Source: Nematostella vectensis (lineage: Eukaryota > Cnidaria > Anthozoa > Actiniaria > Edwardsiidae). Taken from it: a stretch of DNA of 32,335 nucleotides. The position numbers were made by a program, and so were the translations under genes. Shown here piece by piece: positions 10,930-25,600 of this stretch. Every line of letters starts with the position of its first letter. Position 1 is the stretch's first letter. The notes beneath the pieces are model-generated. The model saw nothing but the letters and a program-made list of their open reading frames with translations. It had not been told where the DNA came from and did no database searches. Location: the NCBI RefSeq assembly GCF_932526225.1, contig NW_026019251.1:1-32335 (forward strand), given 5' to 3'.

Positions 10930-12949
10930 ATGAGTAATGATGAGTAATGATGATTAATGATGATTAATGATGATTAATGATGAGTAATGATGAGTAATGA
11001 TGAGTAATGATGAGTAATGATGAGTAATGATGGGTAATGATGAGTAATGATAATTAATGATGATTAATGATGATTAATGATGATTAATGATGAGTAATGA
11101 TGAGTAATGATGAGTAATGATGAGTAATGATGATTAATGATGATTAATGATGATTAATGATTATCAATGATGATTATTGATGATTAATGATGATCAATGA
11201 TGATCAATGATGATTAATGATGATCAATAATGATTAATGATGATCAATGATGATCAATGATGATTAATGATGATTTATGATGATCAATGATGATCAATGA
11301 TGATCAATGATGATTAATGATGATTATTGATGAGTAATGATGATTATTGATGAGTAATGATGAGTAATGATGAGTAATGATGATTAATGATGAGTAATGA
11401 TGAGTAATGATGATTATTGATGAGTAATGATGAGTAATGATGAGTAATGATGAGTAATGATGATTAATGATGAGTAATGATGAGTAATGATGATTAATGA
11501 TGAGTAATGATGATTAATGATGAGTAATGATGAGTAATGATGAGTAATAATGATTTATGATGATTAATGATGATTAATGATGAGTAATGATGATGAATGA
11601 TGATTAATGATGATTAATGATGATTAATGATGAGTAATGATGATTAATGATGATTAATGATGAGTAATGATGAGTAATGATGAGTAATGATGAGTAATGA
11701 TGAGTAATGATAAGTAATGATGAGTAATGATGAGTAATGATGAGTAATGATGAGTAATGACGATTAATGATGAGTAATGATGATTAATGATGATTAATGA
11801 TGAGTAATGATGATTAATGATGAGTAATGATGATTAATGATGATTAATGACGATTAATGATGATTAATGATGAGTAATGATGAGTAATGATGATTAATGA
11901 TGAGTAATGATGATTAATGATGAGTAATGATGAGTAATGATGATTAATGATGAGTAATGATGAGTAATGACGAGTAATGATGATTAATGATGATTAATGA
12001 TGAGTAATGATGATTAATAATGATTAATGATGATTAATGATGATTAATGATGATTAATGATTATTAATGATGATTAATGATGATTAATGATGATTAATGA
12101 TGAGTAATGATGAGTAATGTTGAGTAATGATGAGTAATGATGAGTAATGATGAGTAATGATGAGTAATGATAAGTAATGATGAGTAATGATGAGTAATGA
12201 TGAGTAATGATGAGTAATGATGAGTAATGATGAGTAATGATGAGTAATGATGAGTAATGATGAGTAATGATGAGTAATGATGAGTAATGATGAGTAATGA
12301 TGAGTAATGATGATTAATGATGAGTAATGATGAGTAATAATGATTAATGATGAGTAATGATGAGTAATGATGAGTAATGATGAGTAATGATGAGTAATGA
12401 TAATTAATGATGAGTAATGATGATTAATGATGATTAATGATGAGTAATGATGAGTAATGATGAGTAATGATGAGTAATGATGAGTAATGATGATTAATGA
12501 TGATTAATGATGATTAATGATTATCAATGATGATTAATGATGATTAATGATGATCAATGATGATCAATGATGATTAATGATGATCAATGATGATTAATGA
12601 TGATCAATGATGATCAATGATGATTAATGATGATTTATGATAATCAATGATGATCAATGATGATCAATGATGATTAATGATGATTAATGATGAGTAATGA
12701 TGATTATTGATGAGTAATGATGAGTAATGATGAGTAATGATGATTAATGATGAGTAATGATGAGTAATGATGATTATTGATGAGTAATGATGAGTAATGA
12801 TGAGTAATGATGAGTAATGATGAGTAATGATGAGTAATGATGAGTAATGATGATTAATGATGAGTAATGATGATTAATGATGAGTAATGATGAGTAATGA
12901 TGAGTAATGATGATTTATGATGATTAATGATGATTAATGATGAGTAATG

Positions 12950-13789
12950 ATGATGAATGATGATTAATGATGATTAATGATGATTAATGATGAGTAATGA
13001 TGATTAATGATGATTAATGATGAGTAATGATGAGTAATGATGAGTAATGATGAGTAATGATGAGTAATGATGAGTAATGATGAGTAATGATGAGTAATGA
13101 TGATTAATGATGAGTAATGATGATGAATGATGATTAATGATGATTAATGATGATTAATGATGAGTAATGATGATTAATGATGATTAATGATGAGTAATAA
13201 TGAGTAATGATGAGTAATGATGAGTAATGATGAGTAATGATGAGTAATGATGAGTAATGATGAGTAATGATGATTAATGATGAGTAATGATGATTAATGA
13301 TGAGTAATGATGAGTAATGATGAGTAATGATGATTTATTATGATTAATGATGATTAATGATGAGTAATGATGATGAATGATGATTAATGATGATTAATGA
13401 TGATTAATGATGAGTAATGATGATTAATGATGATTAATGATGAGTAATGATGAGTAATGATGAGTAATGATGAGTAATGATGAGTAATGATGAGTAATGA
13501 TGAGTAATGATGAGTAATGATGATTAATGATGAGTAATGATGATGAATGATGATTAATGATGATTAATGATGATTAATGATGAGTAATGATGATTAATGA
13601 TGATTAATGATGAGTAATAATGAGTAATGATGAGTAATGATGAGTAATGATGAGTAATGATGAGTAATGATGAGTAATGACGATTAATGATGAGTAATGA
13701 TGATTAATGATGATTAATGATGAGTAATGATGATTAATGATGAGTAATGATGATTAATGATGAGTAATGATGATTAATGATGATTAATG
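12950..13789 (+). repeat. 420-bp tandem duplication nested in L2
   Basis: Same arrangement as in L1: ATGATGAATG at 12950 and 13120 repeated at 13370 and 13540, with AATAA-ending units at about 13190 and 13610. A private ATGATTTATT lies near 13330. The offset to the L1 copy is a constant 4830 bp across the whole block, so no unit has been gained or lost here since the L1/L2 duplication. Confidence 0.86.
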
Positions 13790-15709
13790 ACGATTAAAGA
13801 TGATTAATGATGAGTAATGATGAGTAATGATGATTAATGATGAGTAATGATGATTAATGATGAGTAATGATGAGTAATGATGATTAATGATGAGTAATGA
13901 TGAGTAATGACGAGTAATGATGATTAATGATGATTAATGATGAGTAATGATGATTAATGATGATTAATGATGACTAATGATGATTAATGATGATTAATGA
14001 TGATTAATGATGATTAATGATGATGAATGATGATTAATGATGATTAATGATGATTAATGATGATTAATGATGAGTAATGATGATTAATGATGATTAATGA
14101 TGAGTAATGATGAGTAATGATGATTAATGATGATTAATGAGGATTAATGATGATTAATGATGAGTAATGATGAGTAATGATGAGTAATGATGAGTAATGA
14201 TGAGTAATGATGAGTAATGATGAGTAATGATGATTAATGATGAGTAATGATGATTAATGATGAGTAATGATGATTAATGATGAGTAATGATGAGTAATGA
14301 TGATTATTGATGAGTAATGATGAGTAATGATGAGTAATGATGAGTAATGATGATTAATGATGAGTAATGATGAGTAATGATGATTAATGATGAGTAATGA
14401 TGATTAATGATGAGTAATGATGAGTAATGATGAGTAATGATGATTTATGATGATTAATGATGATTAATGGTGAGTAATGATGATGAATGATGATTAATGA
14501 TGATTAATGATGATTAATGATGAGTAATGATGATTAATGATGATTAATGATGAGTAATGATGAGTAATGATGATTAATGATGATTAATGAGGATTAATGA
14601 TGATTAATGATGAGTAATGATGAGTAATGATGAGTAATGATGAGTAATGATGAGTAATGATGAGTAATGATGAGTAATGATGATTAATGATGAGTAATGA
14701 TGATTAATGATGAGTAATGATGAGTAAGGATGAGTAAGGATGAGTAAGGATGATTAATGATGAGTAATGATGAGTAATGATGAGTAATGATTATTAATGA
14801 TGATTAATGATGAGTAATGATGAGTAATGATGATAAATGATGATTAATGATTATCAATGATGATTAATGATGATTAATGATGATTAATGATGATCAATGA
14901 TGATTAATGATGATCAATGATGATTAATGATGGACAATGATGATCAATGATGATTTATGATGATCAATGATGATCAATGATGATTTATGATGATCAATGA
15001 TGATTAATTATGATCAATGATGATTAATTATGATCAATGATGATTAATGATGATCAATGATGATTAATGATGATTAATGATGATCAATGATGATTTATGA
15101 TGATCAATGATGATTTATGATGATCAATGATGATTAATGATGATCAATGATGATTAATGATGATTTATGATGATCAATGATGATTAATGATGATTAATGA
15201 TGAGTAATGATGATTATTAATGAGTAATGATGAGTAATGATGATTAATGATGATTAATGATGATTAATGATGATTAATGATGATTAATGATGAGTAATGA
15301 TGATTAATGATGATTAATGATGAGTAATGATGAGTAATGATGAGTAATGATGATTTAAGATGATTTATGATGAGTAATGATGATTTATGATGAGTAATGA
15401 TGATTTATGATGATTAATGATGATTAATGATGATCAATGATGATTAATGATGATTAATGATGATTAATGATGATTAATGATGATTAATGATGATCAATGA
15501 TGATCAATGATGATCAATGATGATCAATGATAATCAATGATGATTAATGATGATCAATGATGATTAATGATGATCAATGATGATCAATGATGATCAATGA
15601 TGATTAATGATGATCAATGATGATTAATGATGAGTAATGATGATTAATGATGAGTAATGATGAGTAATGATGATTAATGATGAGTAATGATGATTTATGA
15701 TGAGTAATG

Positions 15710-15789
15710 ACGAGTAATGAGGAGTAATGACGAGTAATGACGAGTAATGACGAGTAATGACGAGTAATGATGAGTAATGACGAGTAATG
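15710..15789 (+). repeat. CpG-bearing unit cluster of extension F, copy 3
   Basis: ACGAGTAATG units with AGGAGTAATG at 15720, unit for unit the same pattern as 10850-10929 at +4860 bp. The cluster sits 880 bp right of the ATGATAAATG marker. Confidence 0.88.
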
Positions 15790-17259
15790 ATGAGTAATGA
15801 TGAGTAATGATGATTAATGATGATTAATGAAGATTAATGATGAGTAATGATGAGTAATGATGAGTAATGATGAGTAATGATGAGTAATGATGGGTAATGA
15901 TGAGTAATGATAATTAATGATGATTAATGATGATTAATGATGATTAATGATGAGTAATGATGAGTAATGATGAGTAATGATGAGTAATGATGATTAATGA
16001 TGATTAATGATGATTAATGATTATCAATGATGATTATTGATGATTAATGATGATCAATGATGATCAATGATGATTAATGATGATCAATAATGATTAATGA
16101 TGATCAATGATGATCAATGATGATTAATGATGATTTATGATGATCAATGATGATCAATGATGATCAATGATGATTAATGATGATTAATGATGAGTAATGA
16201 TGATTATTGATGAGTAATGATGAGTAATGATGAGTAATGATGATTAATGATGAGTAATGATGAGTAATGATGATTATTGATGAGTAATGATGAGTAATGA
16301 TGAGTAATGATGAGTAATGATGATTAATGATGAGTAATGATGAGTAATGATGATTAATGATGAGTAATGATGATTAATGATGAGTAATGATGAGTAATGA
16401 TGAGTAATAATGATTTATGATGATTAATGATGATTAATGATGAGTAATGATGATGAATGATGATTAATGATGATTAATGATGATTAATGATGAGTAATGA
16501 TGATTAATGATGATTAATGATGAGTAATGATGAGTAATGATGAGTAATGATGAGTAATGATGAGTAATGATGAGTAATGATGAGTAATGATGAGTAATGA
16601 TGAGTAATGATGAGTAATGACGATTAATGATGAGTAATGATGATTAATGATGATTAATGATGAGTAATGATGATTAATGATGAGTAATGATGATTAATGA
16701 TGATTAATGACGATTAATGATGATTAATGATGAGTAATGATGAGTAATAATGATTAATGATGAGTAATGATGATTAATGATGAGTAATGATGAGTAATGA
16801 TGATTAATGATGAGTAATGATGAGTAATGACGAGTAATGATGATTAATGATGATTAATGATGAGTAATGATGATTAATAATGATTAATAATGATTAATGA
16901 TGATTAATGATGATTAATGATTATTAATGATGATTAATGATGATTAATGATGATTAATGATGAGTAATGATGAGTAATGTTGAGTAATGATGAGTAATGA
17001 TGAGTAATGATGAGTAATGATGAGTAATGATAAGTAATGATGAGTAATGATGAGTAATGATGAGTAATGATGAGTAATGATGAGTAATGATGAGTAATGA
17101 TGAGTAATGATGAGTAATGATGAGTAATGATGAGTAATGATGAGTAATGATGAGTAATGATGAGTAATGATGAGTAATGATGATTAATGATGAGTAATGA
17201 TGAGTAATAATGATTAATGATGAGTAATGATGAGTAATGATGAGTAATGATGAGTAAGG

Positions 17260-17909
17260 ATGATTAGTGATAAGTAATGATGAGTAATGATGAGTAATGA
17301 TGAGTAATGATGATTAATGATGAGTAATGATGAGTAATGATGAGTAATGATGAGTAATGATGAGTAATGATGAGTAATGATGAGTAATGATGATTAATGA
17401 TGAGTAACGATGAGTAATGATGATTAATGATGAGTAACGATGAGTAATGATGAGTAATGATGAGTAATGATGATTAATGATGATTTATGATGAGTAATGA
17501 TGATTAATGATGAGTAATGATGATTAATGATGATTAATGATTAGTAATGATGAGTAATGATGAGTAATGATGAGTAATGATGAGTAATGATGAGTAATGA
17601 TGATCAATGATGATTAATGATGATCAATGATGATTAATGATGATTAATGATGATCAATGATGAGTAATGATGAGTAATGATGATTAATGATGAGTAATGA
17701 TGATTAATGATGAGTAATGATGATTAATGATGATTAATGATGAGTAATGATGAGTAATGATGATTAATGATGATCAATGATGAGTAATGATGAGTAATGA
17801 TGATTATTGATGAGTAATGATGAGTAATGATGAGTAATGATGAGTAATGATGATTAATGATGAGTAATGATGAGTAATGATGAGTAATGATGATTTATGA
17901 TGATTAATG
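17260..17909 (+). repeat. Recombinant junction: left half of module E, then a jump back into the L repeat
   Basis: From ATTAGTG (17260) through the GTAACG pair (17400 and 17430), ATTAGTAATG (17540) and TCA units (17600-17660) this matches module E of L3 at +3430 bp. After the TCA unit at 17770 the E order stops. L3 has a second TCA there (21210), but this copy has GTA units, ATGATTATTG (17800) and TTT, and then ATGATTAATGG-type junction sequence at 17910 that opens L3. The right half of E, including ATATTC, is missing. The breakpoint lies between 17770 and 17800. Confidence 0.82.
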
Positions 17910-19129
17910 ATGATTAATGGTGAGTAATGATGATGAATGATGATTAATGATGATTAATGATGATTAATGATGAGTAATGATGATTAATGATGATTAATGA
18001 TGAGTAATGATGAGTAATGATGATTAATGATGATTAATGAGGATTAATGATGATTAATGATGAGTAATGATGAGTAATGATGAGTAATGATGAGTAATGA
18101 TGAGTAATGATGAGTAATGATGAGTAATGATGATTAATGATGAGTAATGATGATTAATGATGATTAATGATGAGTAATGATGAGTAATGATGAGTAATGA
18201 TGATTAATGATGATTAATGATGAGTAATGATGAGTAATGATGATAAATGATGATTAATGATTATCAATGATGATTAATGATGATTAATGATAATTAATGA
18301 TGATCAATGATGATTAATGATGATCAATGATGATTAATGATGGTCAATGATGATCAATGATGATTTATGATGATCAATGATGATCAATGATGATTTATGA
18401 TGATCAATGATGATTAATTATGATCAATGATGATTAATTATGATCAATGATGATTAATGATGATCAATGATGATTAATGATGATTAATGATGATCAATGA
18501 TGATTTATGATGATCAATGATGATTTATGATGATCAATGATGATTAATGATGATCAATGATGATTAATGATGATTTATGATGATCAATGATGATTAATGA
18601 TGATTAATGATGATTAATGATGAGTAATGATGATTATTAATGAGTAATGATGAGTAATGATGATTAATGATGATTAATGATGATTAATGATGATTAATGA
18701 TGATTAATCATGAGTAATGATGATTAATGATGATTAATGATGAGTAATGATGAGTAATGATGAGTAATGATGATTTATGATGATTTATGATGAGTAATGA
18801 TGATTTATGATGAGTAATGATGATTTATGATGATTAATGATGATTAATGATGATCAATGATGATTAATGATGATTAATGATGATTAATGATGATTAATGA
18901 TGATTAATGATGATCAATGATGATCAATGATGATCAATAATGATCAATGATAATCAATGATGATTAATGATGATCAATGATGATTAATGATGATCAATGA
19001 TGATCAATGATGATCAATGATGATTAATGATGATCAATGATGATTAATGATGAGTAATGATGATTAATGATGAGTAATGATGAGTAATGATGATTAATGA
19101 TGAGTAATGATGATTAATGATGAGTAATG

Positions 19130-19209
19130 ACGAGTAATGAGGAGTAATGACAAGTAATGACGAGTAATGACGAGTAATGACGAGTAATGATGAGTAATGA
19201 CGAGTAATG
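19130..19209 (+). repeat. CpG-bearing unit cluster of extension F, copy 4
   Basis: ACGAGTAATG cluster with AGGAGTAATG at 19140. One member reads ACAAGTAATG at 19150, where the other copies keep ACG, consistent with loss of one CpG. The cluster lies 890 bp right of ATGATAAATG. Confidence 0.86.
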
Positions 19210-20609
19210 ATGAGTAATGATGAGTAATGATGATTAATGATGATTAATGATGATTAATGATGAGTAATGATGAGTAATGATGAGTAATGATGAGTAATGA
19301 TGAGTAATGATGGGTAATGATGAGTAATGATAATTAATGATGATTAATGATGATTAATGATGATTAATGATGAGTAATGATGAGTAATGATGAGTAATGA
19401 TGAGTAATGATGATTAATGATGATTAATGATGATTAATGATTATCAATGATGATTAATGATGATTAATGATGATCAATGATGATCAATGATGATTAATGA
19501 TGATCAATAATGATTAATGATGATCAATGATGATCAATGATGATTAATGATGATTTATGATGATCAATGATGATCAATGATGATCAATGATGATTAATGA
19601 TGATTAATGATGAGTAATGATGATTATTGATGAGTAATGATGAGTAATGATGAGTAATGATGATTAATGATGAGTAATGATGAGTAATGATGATTATTGA
19701 TGAGTAATGATGAGTAATGATGAGTAATGATGAGTAATGATGATTAATGATGAGTAATGATGAGTAATGATGATTAATGATGAGTAATGATGATTAATGA
19801 TGAGTAATGATGAGTAATGATGAGTAATAATGATTTATGATGATTAATGATGATTAATGATGAGTAATGATGATGAATGATGATTTATGATGATTAATGA
19901 TGATTAATGATGAGTAATGATGATTAATGATGATTAATGATGAGTAATGATGAGTAATGATGAGTAATGATGAGTAATGATGAGTAATGATGAGTAATGA
20001 TGAGTAATGATGAGTAATGATGAGTAATGATGAGTAATGACGATTAATGATGAGTAATGATGATTAATGATGATTAATGATGAGTAATGATGATTAATGA
20101 TTAGTAATGATGATTAATGATGATTAATGACGATTAATGATGATTAATGATGAGTAATGATGAGTAATGATGATTAATGATGAGTAATGATGATTAATGA
20201 TGAGTAATGATGAGTAATGATGATTAATGATGAGTAATGATGAGTAATGACGAGTAATGATGATTAATGATGATTAATGATGAGTAATGATGATTAATGA
20301 TGATTAATGATGATTAATGATGATTAATGATGATTAATGATTATTAATGATGATTAATGATGATTAATGATGATTAATGATGAGTAATGATGAGTAATGA
20401 TGAGTAATGATGAGTAATGATGAGTAATGATGAGTAATGATGAGTAATGATAAGTAATGATGAGTAATGATGAGTAATGATGAGTAATGATGAGTAATGA
20501 TGAGTAATGATGAGTAATGATGAGTAATGATGAGTAATGATGAGTAATGATGAGTAATGATGAGTAATGATGAGTAATGATGAGTAATGATGAGTAATGA
20601 TGAGTAATG

Positions 20610-22010
20610 ATGAGTAATGATGAGTAATAATGATTAATGATGAGTAATGATGAGTAATGATGAGTAATGATGAGTAATGATGAGTAAGGATGATTAGTGA
20701 TGAGTAATGATGAGTAATGATGAGTAATGATGAGTAATGATGATTAATGATGAGTAATGATGAGTAATGATGAGTAATGATGAGTAATGATGAGTAATGA
20801 TGAGTAATGATGAGTAATGATGATTAATGATGAGTAACGATGAGTAATGATGATTAATGATGAGTAACGATGAGTAATGATGAGTAATGATGAGTAATGA
20901 TGATTAATGATGATTTATGATGAGTAATGATGATTAATGATGAGTAATGATGATTAATGATGATTAATGATTAGTAATGATGAGTAATGATGAGTAATGA
21001 TGAGTAATGATGAGTAATGATGAGTAATGATGATCAATGATGATTAATAATGATCAATGATGATTAATGATGATTAATGATGATCAATGATGAGTAATGA
21101 TGAGTAATGATGATTAATGATGTGTAATGATGATTAATGATGAGTAATGATGATTAATGATGATTAATGATGAGTAATGATGAGTAATGATGATTAATGA
21201 TGATCAATGATGATCAATGATGATTAATGATGATTAATGATGATTAATGATGATTAATGATGATTAATGATGATCAATGATGATCAATGATGATCAATGA
21301 TAATTAATGATGATTAATGATGATTAATGATATTCAATGATGATTAATGATGATCAATGATGATCAATGATGATCAATGATGATTAATGATGATTAATGA
21401 TGATTTATGATGATTAATGATGAGTAATGATGAGTAATGATGATTAATGATAAGTAATGATGAGTAATGATGATTAATGATGAGTAATGATGATTAATGA
21501 TGAGTAATGATGAGTAATGATGATTAATGACGAGTAATGACGAGTAATGACGAGTAATGATGATTAATGATGAGTAATGATGAGTAATGATGATTAATAA
21601 TGATTAATGATGATTAATGATGACTAATGATGAGTAATGATGAGTAATGATGAGTAATGATAATTAATGATGAGTAATGATGATTAATGATGATTAATGA
21701 TGAGTAATGATGAGTAATGATGAGTAATGATGAGTAATGATGAGTAATGATGAGTAATGATAAGTAATGATGAGTAATGATGAGTAATGATGAGTAATGA
21801 TGAGTAATGATGAGTAATGATGAGTAATGATGAGTAATGATGAGTAATGATGAGTAATGATGAGTAATGATGAGTAATGATGAGTAATGATGATTAATGA
21901 TGATTAATGATGAGTAATGATGAGTAATGATGATTAATGATGATTAATGATAAGTAATGATGAGTAATGATGAGTAACGATGAGTAATGATGAGTAATGA
22001 TGAGTAATGA
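20610..22010 (+). repeat. Module E, full copy in L3
   Basis: AATAA unit (20620), GTAAGG/ATTAGTG (20680-20699), GTAACG pair (20830 and 20860), TCA blocks (21030-21090 and 21200-21380), ATATTCAATG (21330), three ACG units (21530-21559), ATGACTAATG, ATAATTAATG (21660), then a GTA run. It matches 4841-6190 at +15779 bp for the left markers, a long-distance relation that shows the left and right halves of the window share descent. ATGTGTAATG at 21120 is private among E copies. Confidence 0.86.
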
Positions 22011-22619
22011 TAAGTAATGATGATTAATGATGATTAATGATGATTAATGATTATCAATGATGATTAATGATGATTAATGATGATCAATGATGATCAATGA
22101 TGATTAATGATGATCAATAATGATTAATGATGATCAATGATGATCAATGATGATTAATGATGATTTATGATGATCAATGATGATCAATGATGATCAATGA
22201 TGATTAATGATGATTAATGATGAGTAATGATGATTATTGATGAGTAATGATGAGTAATGATGAGTAATGATGATTAATGATGAGTAATGATGAGTAATGA
22301 TGATTATTGATGAGTAATGATGAGTAATGATGAGTAATGATGAGTAATGATGATTAATGATGAGTAATGATGAGTAATGATGATTAATGATGAGTAATGA
22401 TGATTAATGATGAGTAATGATGAGTAATGATGAGTAATAATGATTTATGATGATTAATGATGATTAATGATGAGTAATGATGATGAATGATGATTAATGA
22501 TGATTAATGATGATTAATGATGAGTAATGATGAGTAATGATGATTAATGATGAGTAATGATGATTAATGATGAGTAATGATAAGTAATGATGAGTAATGA
22601 TGATTTATGATGATTAATG

Positions 22620-25600
22620 ATGATTAATGGTGAGTAATGATGATGAATGATGATTAATGATGATTAATGATGATTAATGATGAGTAATGATGATTAATGA
22701 TGATTAATGATGAGTAATGATGAGTAATGATGATTAATGATGATTAATGAGGATTAATGATGATTAATGATGAGTAATGATGAGTAATGATGAGTAATGA
22801 TGAGTAATGATGAGTAATGATGAGTAAGGATGAGTAAGGATGATTAATGATGAGTAATGATGAGTAATGATGAGTAATGATGATTAATGATGATTAATGA
22901 TGAGTAATGATGAGTAATGATGATAAATGATGATTAATGATTATCAATGATGATTAATGATGATTAATGATGATTAATGATGATCAATGATGATTAATGA
23001 TGATCAATGATGATTAATAATGGTCAATGATGATCAATGATGATTTATGATGATCAATGATGATCAATGATGATTTATGATGATCAATGATGATTAATTA
23101 TGATCAATGATGATTAATTATGATCAATGATGATTAATGATGATCAATGATGATTAATGATGATTTATGATGATCAATGATGATTTATGATGATCAATGA
23201 TGATTTATGATGATCAATGATGATTAATGATGATCAATGATGATTAATGATGATTTATGATGATCAATGATGATTAATGATGATTAATGATGATTAATGA
23301 TGAGTAATGATGATTATTAATGAGTAATGATGAGTAATGATGATTAATGATGATTAATGATGATTAATGATGATTAATGATGATTAATGATGAGTAATGA
23401 TGATTAATGATGATTAATGATGAGTAATGATGAGTAATGATGAGTAATGATGATTTATGATGATTTATGATGAGTAATGATGATTTATGATGAGTAATGA
23501 TGATTTATGATGATTAATGATGATTAATGATGATCAATGATGATTAATGATGATTAATGATGATTAATGATGATTAATGATGATTAATGATGATCAATGA
23601 TGATCAATGATGATCAATGATGATCAATGATAATCAATGATGATTAATGATGATCAATGATGATTAATGATGATCAATGATGATCAATGATGATCAATGA
23701 TGATTAATGATGATCAATGATGATTAATGATGAGTAATGATGATTAATGATGAGTAATGATGAGTAATGATGATTAATGATGAGTAATGATGAGTAATGA
23801 TGAGTAATGACGAGTAATGAGGAGTAATGACGAGTAATGACGAGTAATGACGAGTAATGACGAGTAATGATGAGTAATGACGAGTAATGATGAGTAATGA
23901 TGAGTAATGATGATTAATGATGATTAATGATGATTAATGATGAGTAATGATGAGTAATGATGAGTAATGATGAGTAATGATGAGTAATGATGGGTAATGA
24001 TGAGTAATGATAATTAATGATGATTAATGATGATTAATGATGATTAATGATGAGTAATGATGAGTAATGATGAGTAATGATGAGTAATGATGATTAATGA
24101 TGATTAATGATGATTAATGATTATCAATGATGATTAATGATGATTAATGATGATCAATGATGATCAATGATGATTAATGATGATCAATAATGATTAATGA
24201 TGATCAATGATGATCAATGATGATTAATGATGATTTATGATGATCAATGATGATCAATGATGATCAATGATGATTAATGATGATTAATAATGAGTAATGA
24301 TGATTATTGATGAGTAATGATGAGTAATGATGAGTAATGATGATTAATGATGAGTAATGATGAGTAATGATGATTATTGATGAGTAATGATGAGTAATGA
24401 TGAGTAATGATGAGTAATGATGATTAATGATGAGTAATGATGAGTAATGATGATTAATGATGAGTAATGATGATTAATGATGAGTAATGATGAGTAATGA
24501 TGAGTAATAATGATTTATGATGATTAATGATGATTAATGATGAGTAATGATGATGAATGATGATTAATGATGATTAATGATGATTAATGATGAGTAATGA
24601 TGATTAATGATGATTAATGATGAGTAATGATGAGTAATGATGAGTAATGATGAGTAATGATGAGTAATGATGAGTAATGATGAGTAATGATGAGTAATGA
24701 TGAGTAATGATGAGTAATGATGATTAATGACGATTAATGATGAGTAATGATGATTAATGATGATTAATGATGAGTAATGATGATTAATGATGAGTAATGA
24801 TGATTAATGATGATTAATGACGATTAATGATGATTAATGATGAGTAATGATGAGTAATGATGATTAATGATGAGTAATGATGATTAATGATGAGTAATGA
24901 TGAGTAATGATGATTAATGATGAGTAATGATGAGTAATGACGAGTAATGATGATTAATGATGATTAATGATGAGTAATGATGATTAATGATGATTAATGA
25001 TGATTAATGATGATTAATGATGATTAATGATTATTAATGATGATTAATGATGATTAATGATGAGTAATGATGAGTAATGATGAGTAATGATGAGTAATGA
25101 TGAGTAATGATGAGTAATGATGAGTAATGATGAGTAATGATAAGTAATGATGAGTAATGATGAGTAATGATGAGTAATGATGAGTAATGATGAGTAATGA
25201 TGAGTAATGATGAGTAATGATGAGTAATGATGAGTAATGATGAGTAATGATGAGTAATGATGAGTAATGATGAGTAATGATGATTAATGATGAGTAATGA
25301 TGAGTAATAATGATTAATGATGAGTAATGATGAGTAATGATGAGTAATGATGAGTAATGATGAGTAAGGATGATTAGTGATGAGTAATGATGAGTAATGA
25401 TGAGTAATGATGAGTAATGATGATTAATGATGAGTAATGATGAGTAATGATGAGTAATGATGAGTAATGATGAGTAATGATGAGTAATGATGAGTAATGA
25501 TGATTAATGATGAGTAACGATGAGTAATGATGATTAATGATGAGTAACGATGAGTAATGATGAGTAATGATGAGTAATGATGATTAATGATGATTTATGA

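Larger units (their letters stand above)
7620..12439 (+). repeat. Long higher-order repeat L1
   Basis: A complex unit of about 4.8 kb. In order it has a TCA block opening with ATTATCAATG (7700), ATGATTATTG units, four ATGATGAATG units at 8120, 8290, 8540 and 8710, ACGATTAAAG (8960), ATGATGAATG (9190) and a B-type block. Module A follows with ATGATAAATG (9990), then TTT clusters, extension F, a CpG cluster (10850), a second ATTATCAATG block (11160), ATGATGAATG (11590) and a GTA-rich end with AATGT at 12110. L2 repeats the same order at offsets rising 4820, 4830, 4840, 4860 and 4870 bp, each step being whole 10-bp units. Near 12400 it jumps from the start of an E module to its end (ATAATTAATG at 12400), leaving out most of E. 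Confidence 0.87.
12440..17259 (+). repeat. Long higher-order repeat L2
   Basis: A tandem copy of L1 with the same marker order: ATTATCAATG 12520, ATGATGAATG 12950/13120/13370/13540, ACGATTAAAG 13790, ATGATAAATG 14830, ATTATTA 15210, AGGAGTAATG 15720, ATTATCAATG 16020 and AATGT 16970. Private changes include ATGGACAATG at 14930 (ATGGTCAATG elsewhere) and AAGATTAATG at about 15830. At its right end it continues into the opening of module E (GTAAGG/ATTAGTG at 17250-17269), where L1 had jumped out. From 14460 rightwards it also matches L3 at +3410 to +3450 bp. Confidence 0.87.
17910..22619 (+). repeat. Long higher-order repeat L3
   Basis: Opens with a TTA unit ending GG (G for A at the next unit's first base) and ATGATGAATG. 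A B-type block follows with GGATTAATG (18040), then module A (ATGATAAATG 18240, ATGGTCAATG 18340, ATTATTA 18630), extension F and a CpG cluster. The right part has ATTATCAATG (19440), ATGATGAATG (19870), a full module E (20610-22010) and a second ATTATCAATG block (22050). L4 repeats it at +4710 bp at the opening and at +4680 to +4690 bp over most of its length. The block from 22050 also resembles that from 19440 (offset 2610 bp), so a 2.6-kb sub-repeat lies inside. Confidence 0.87.
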
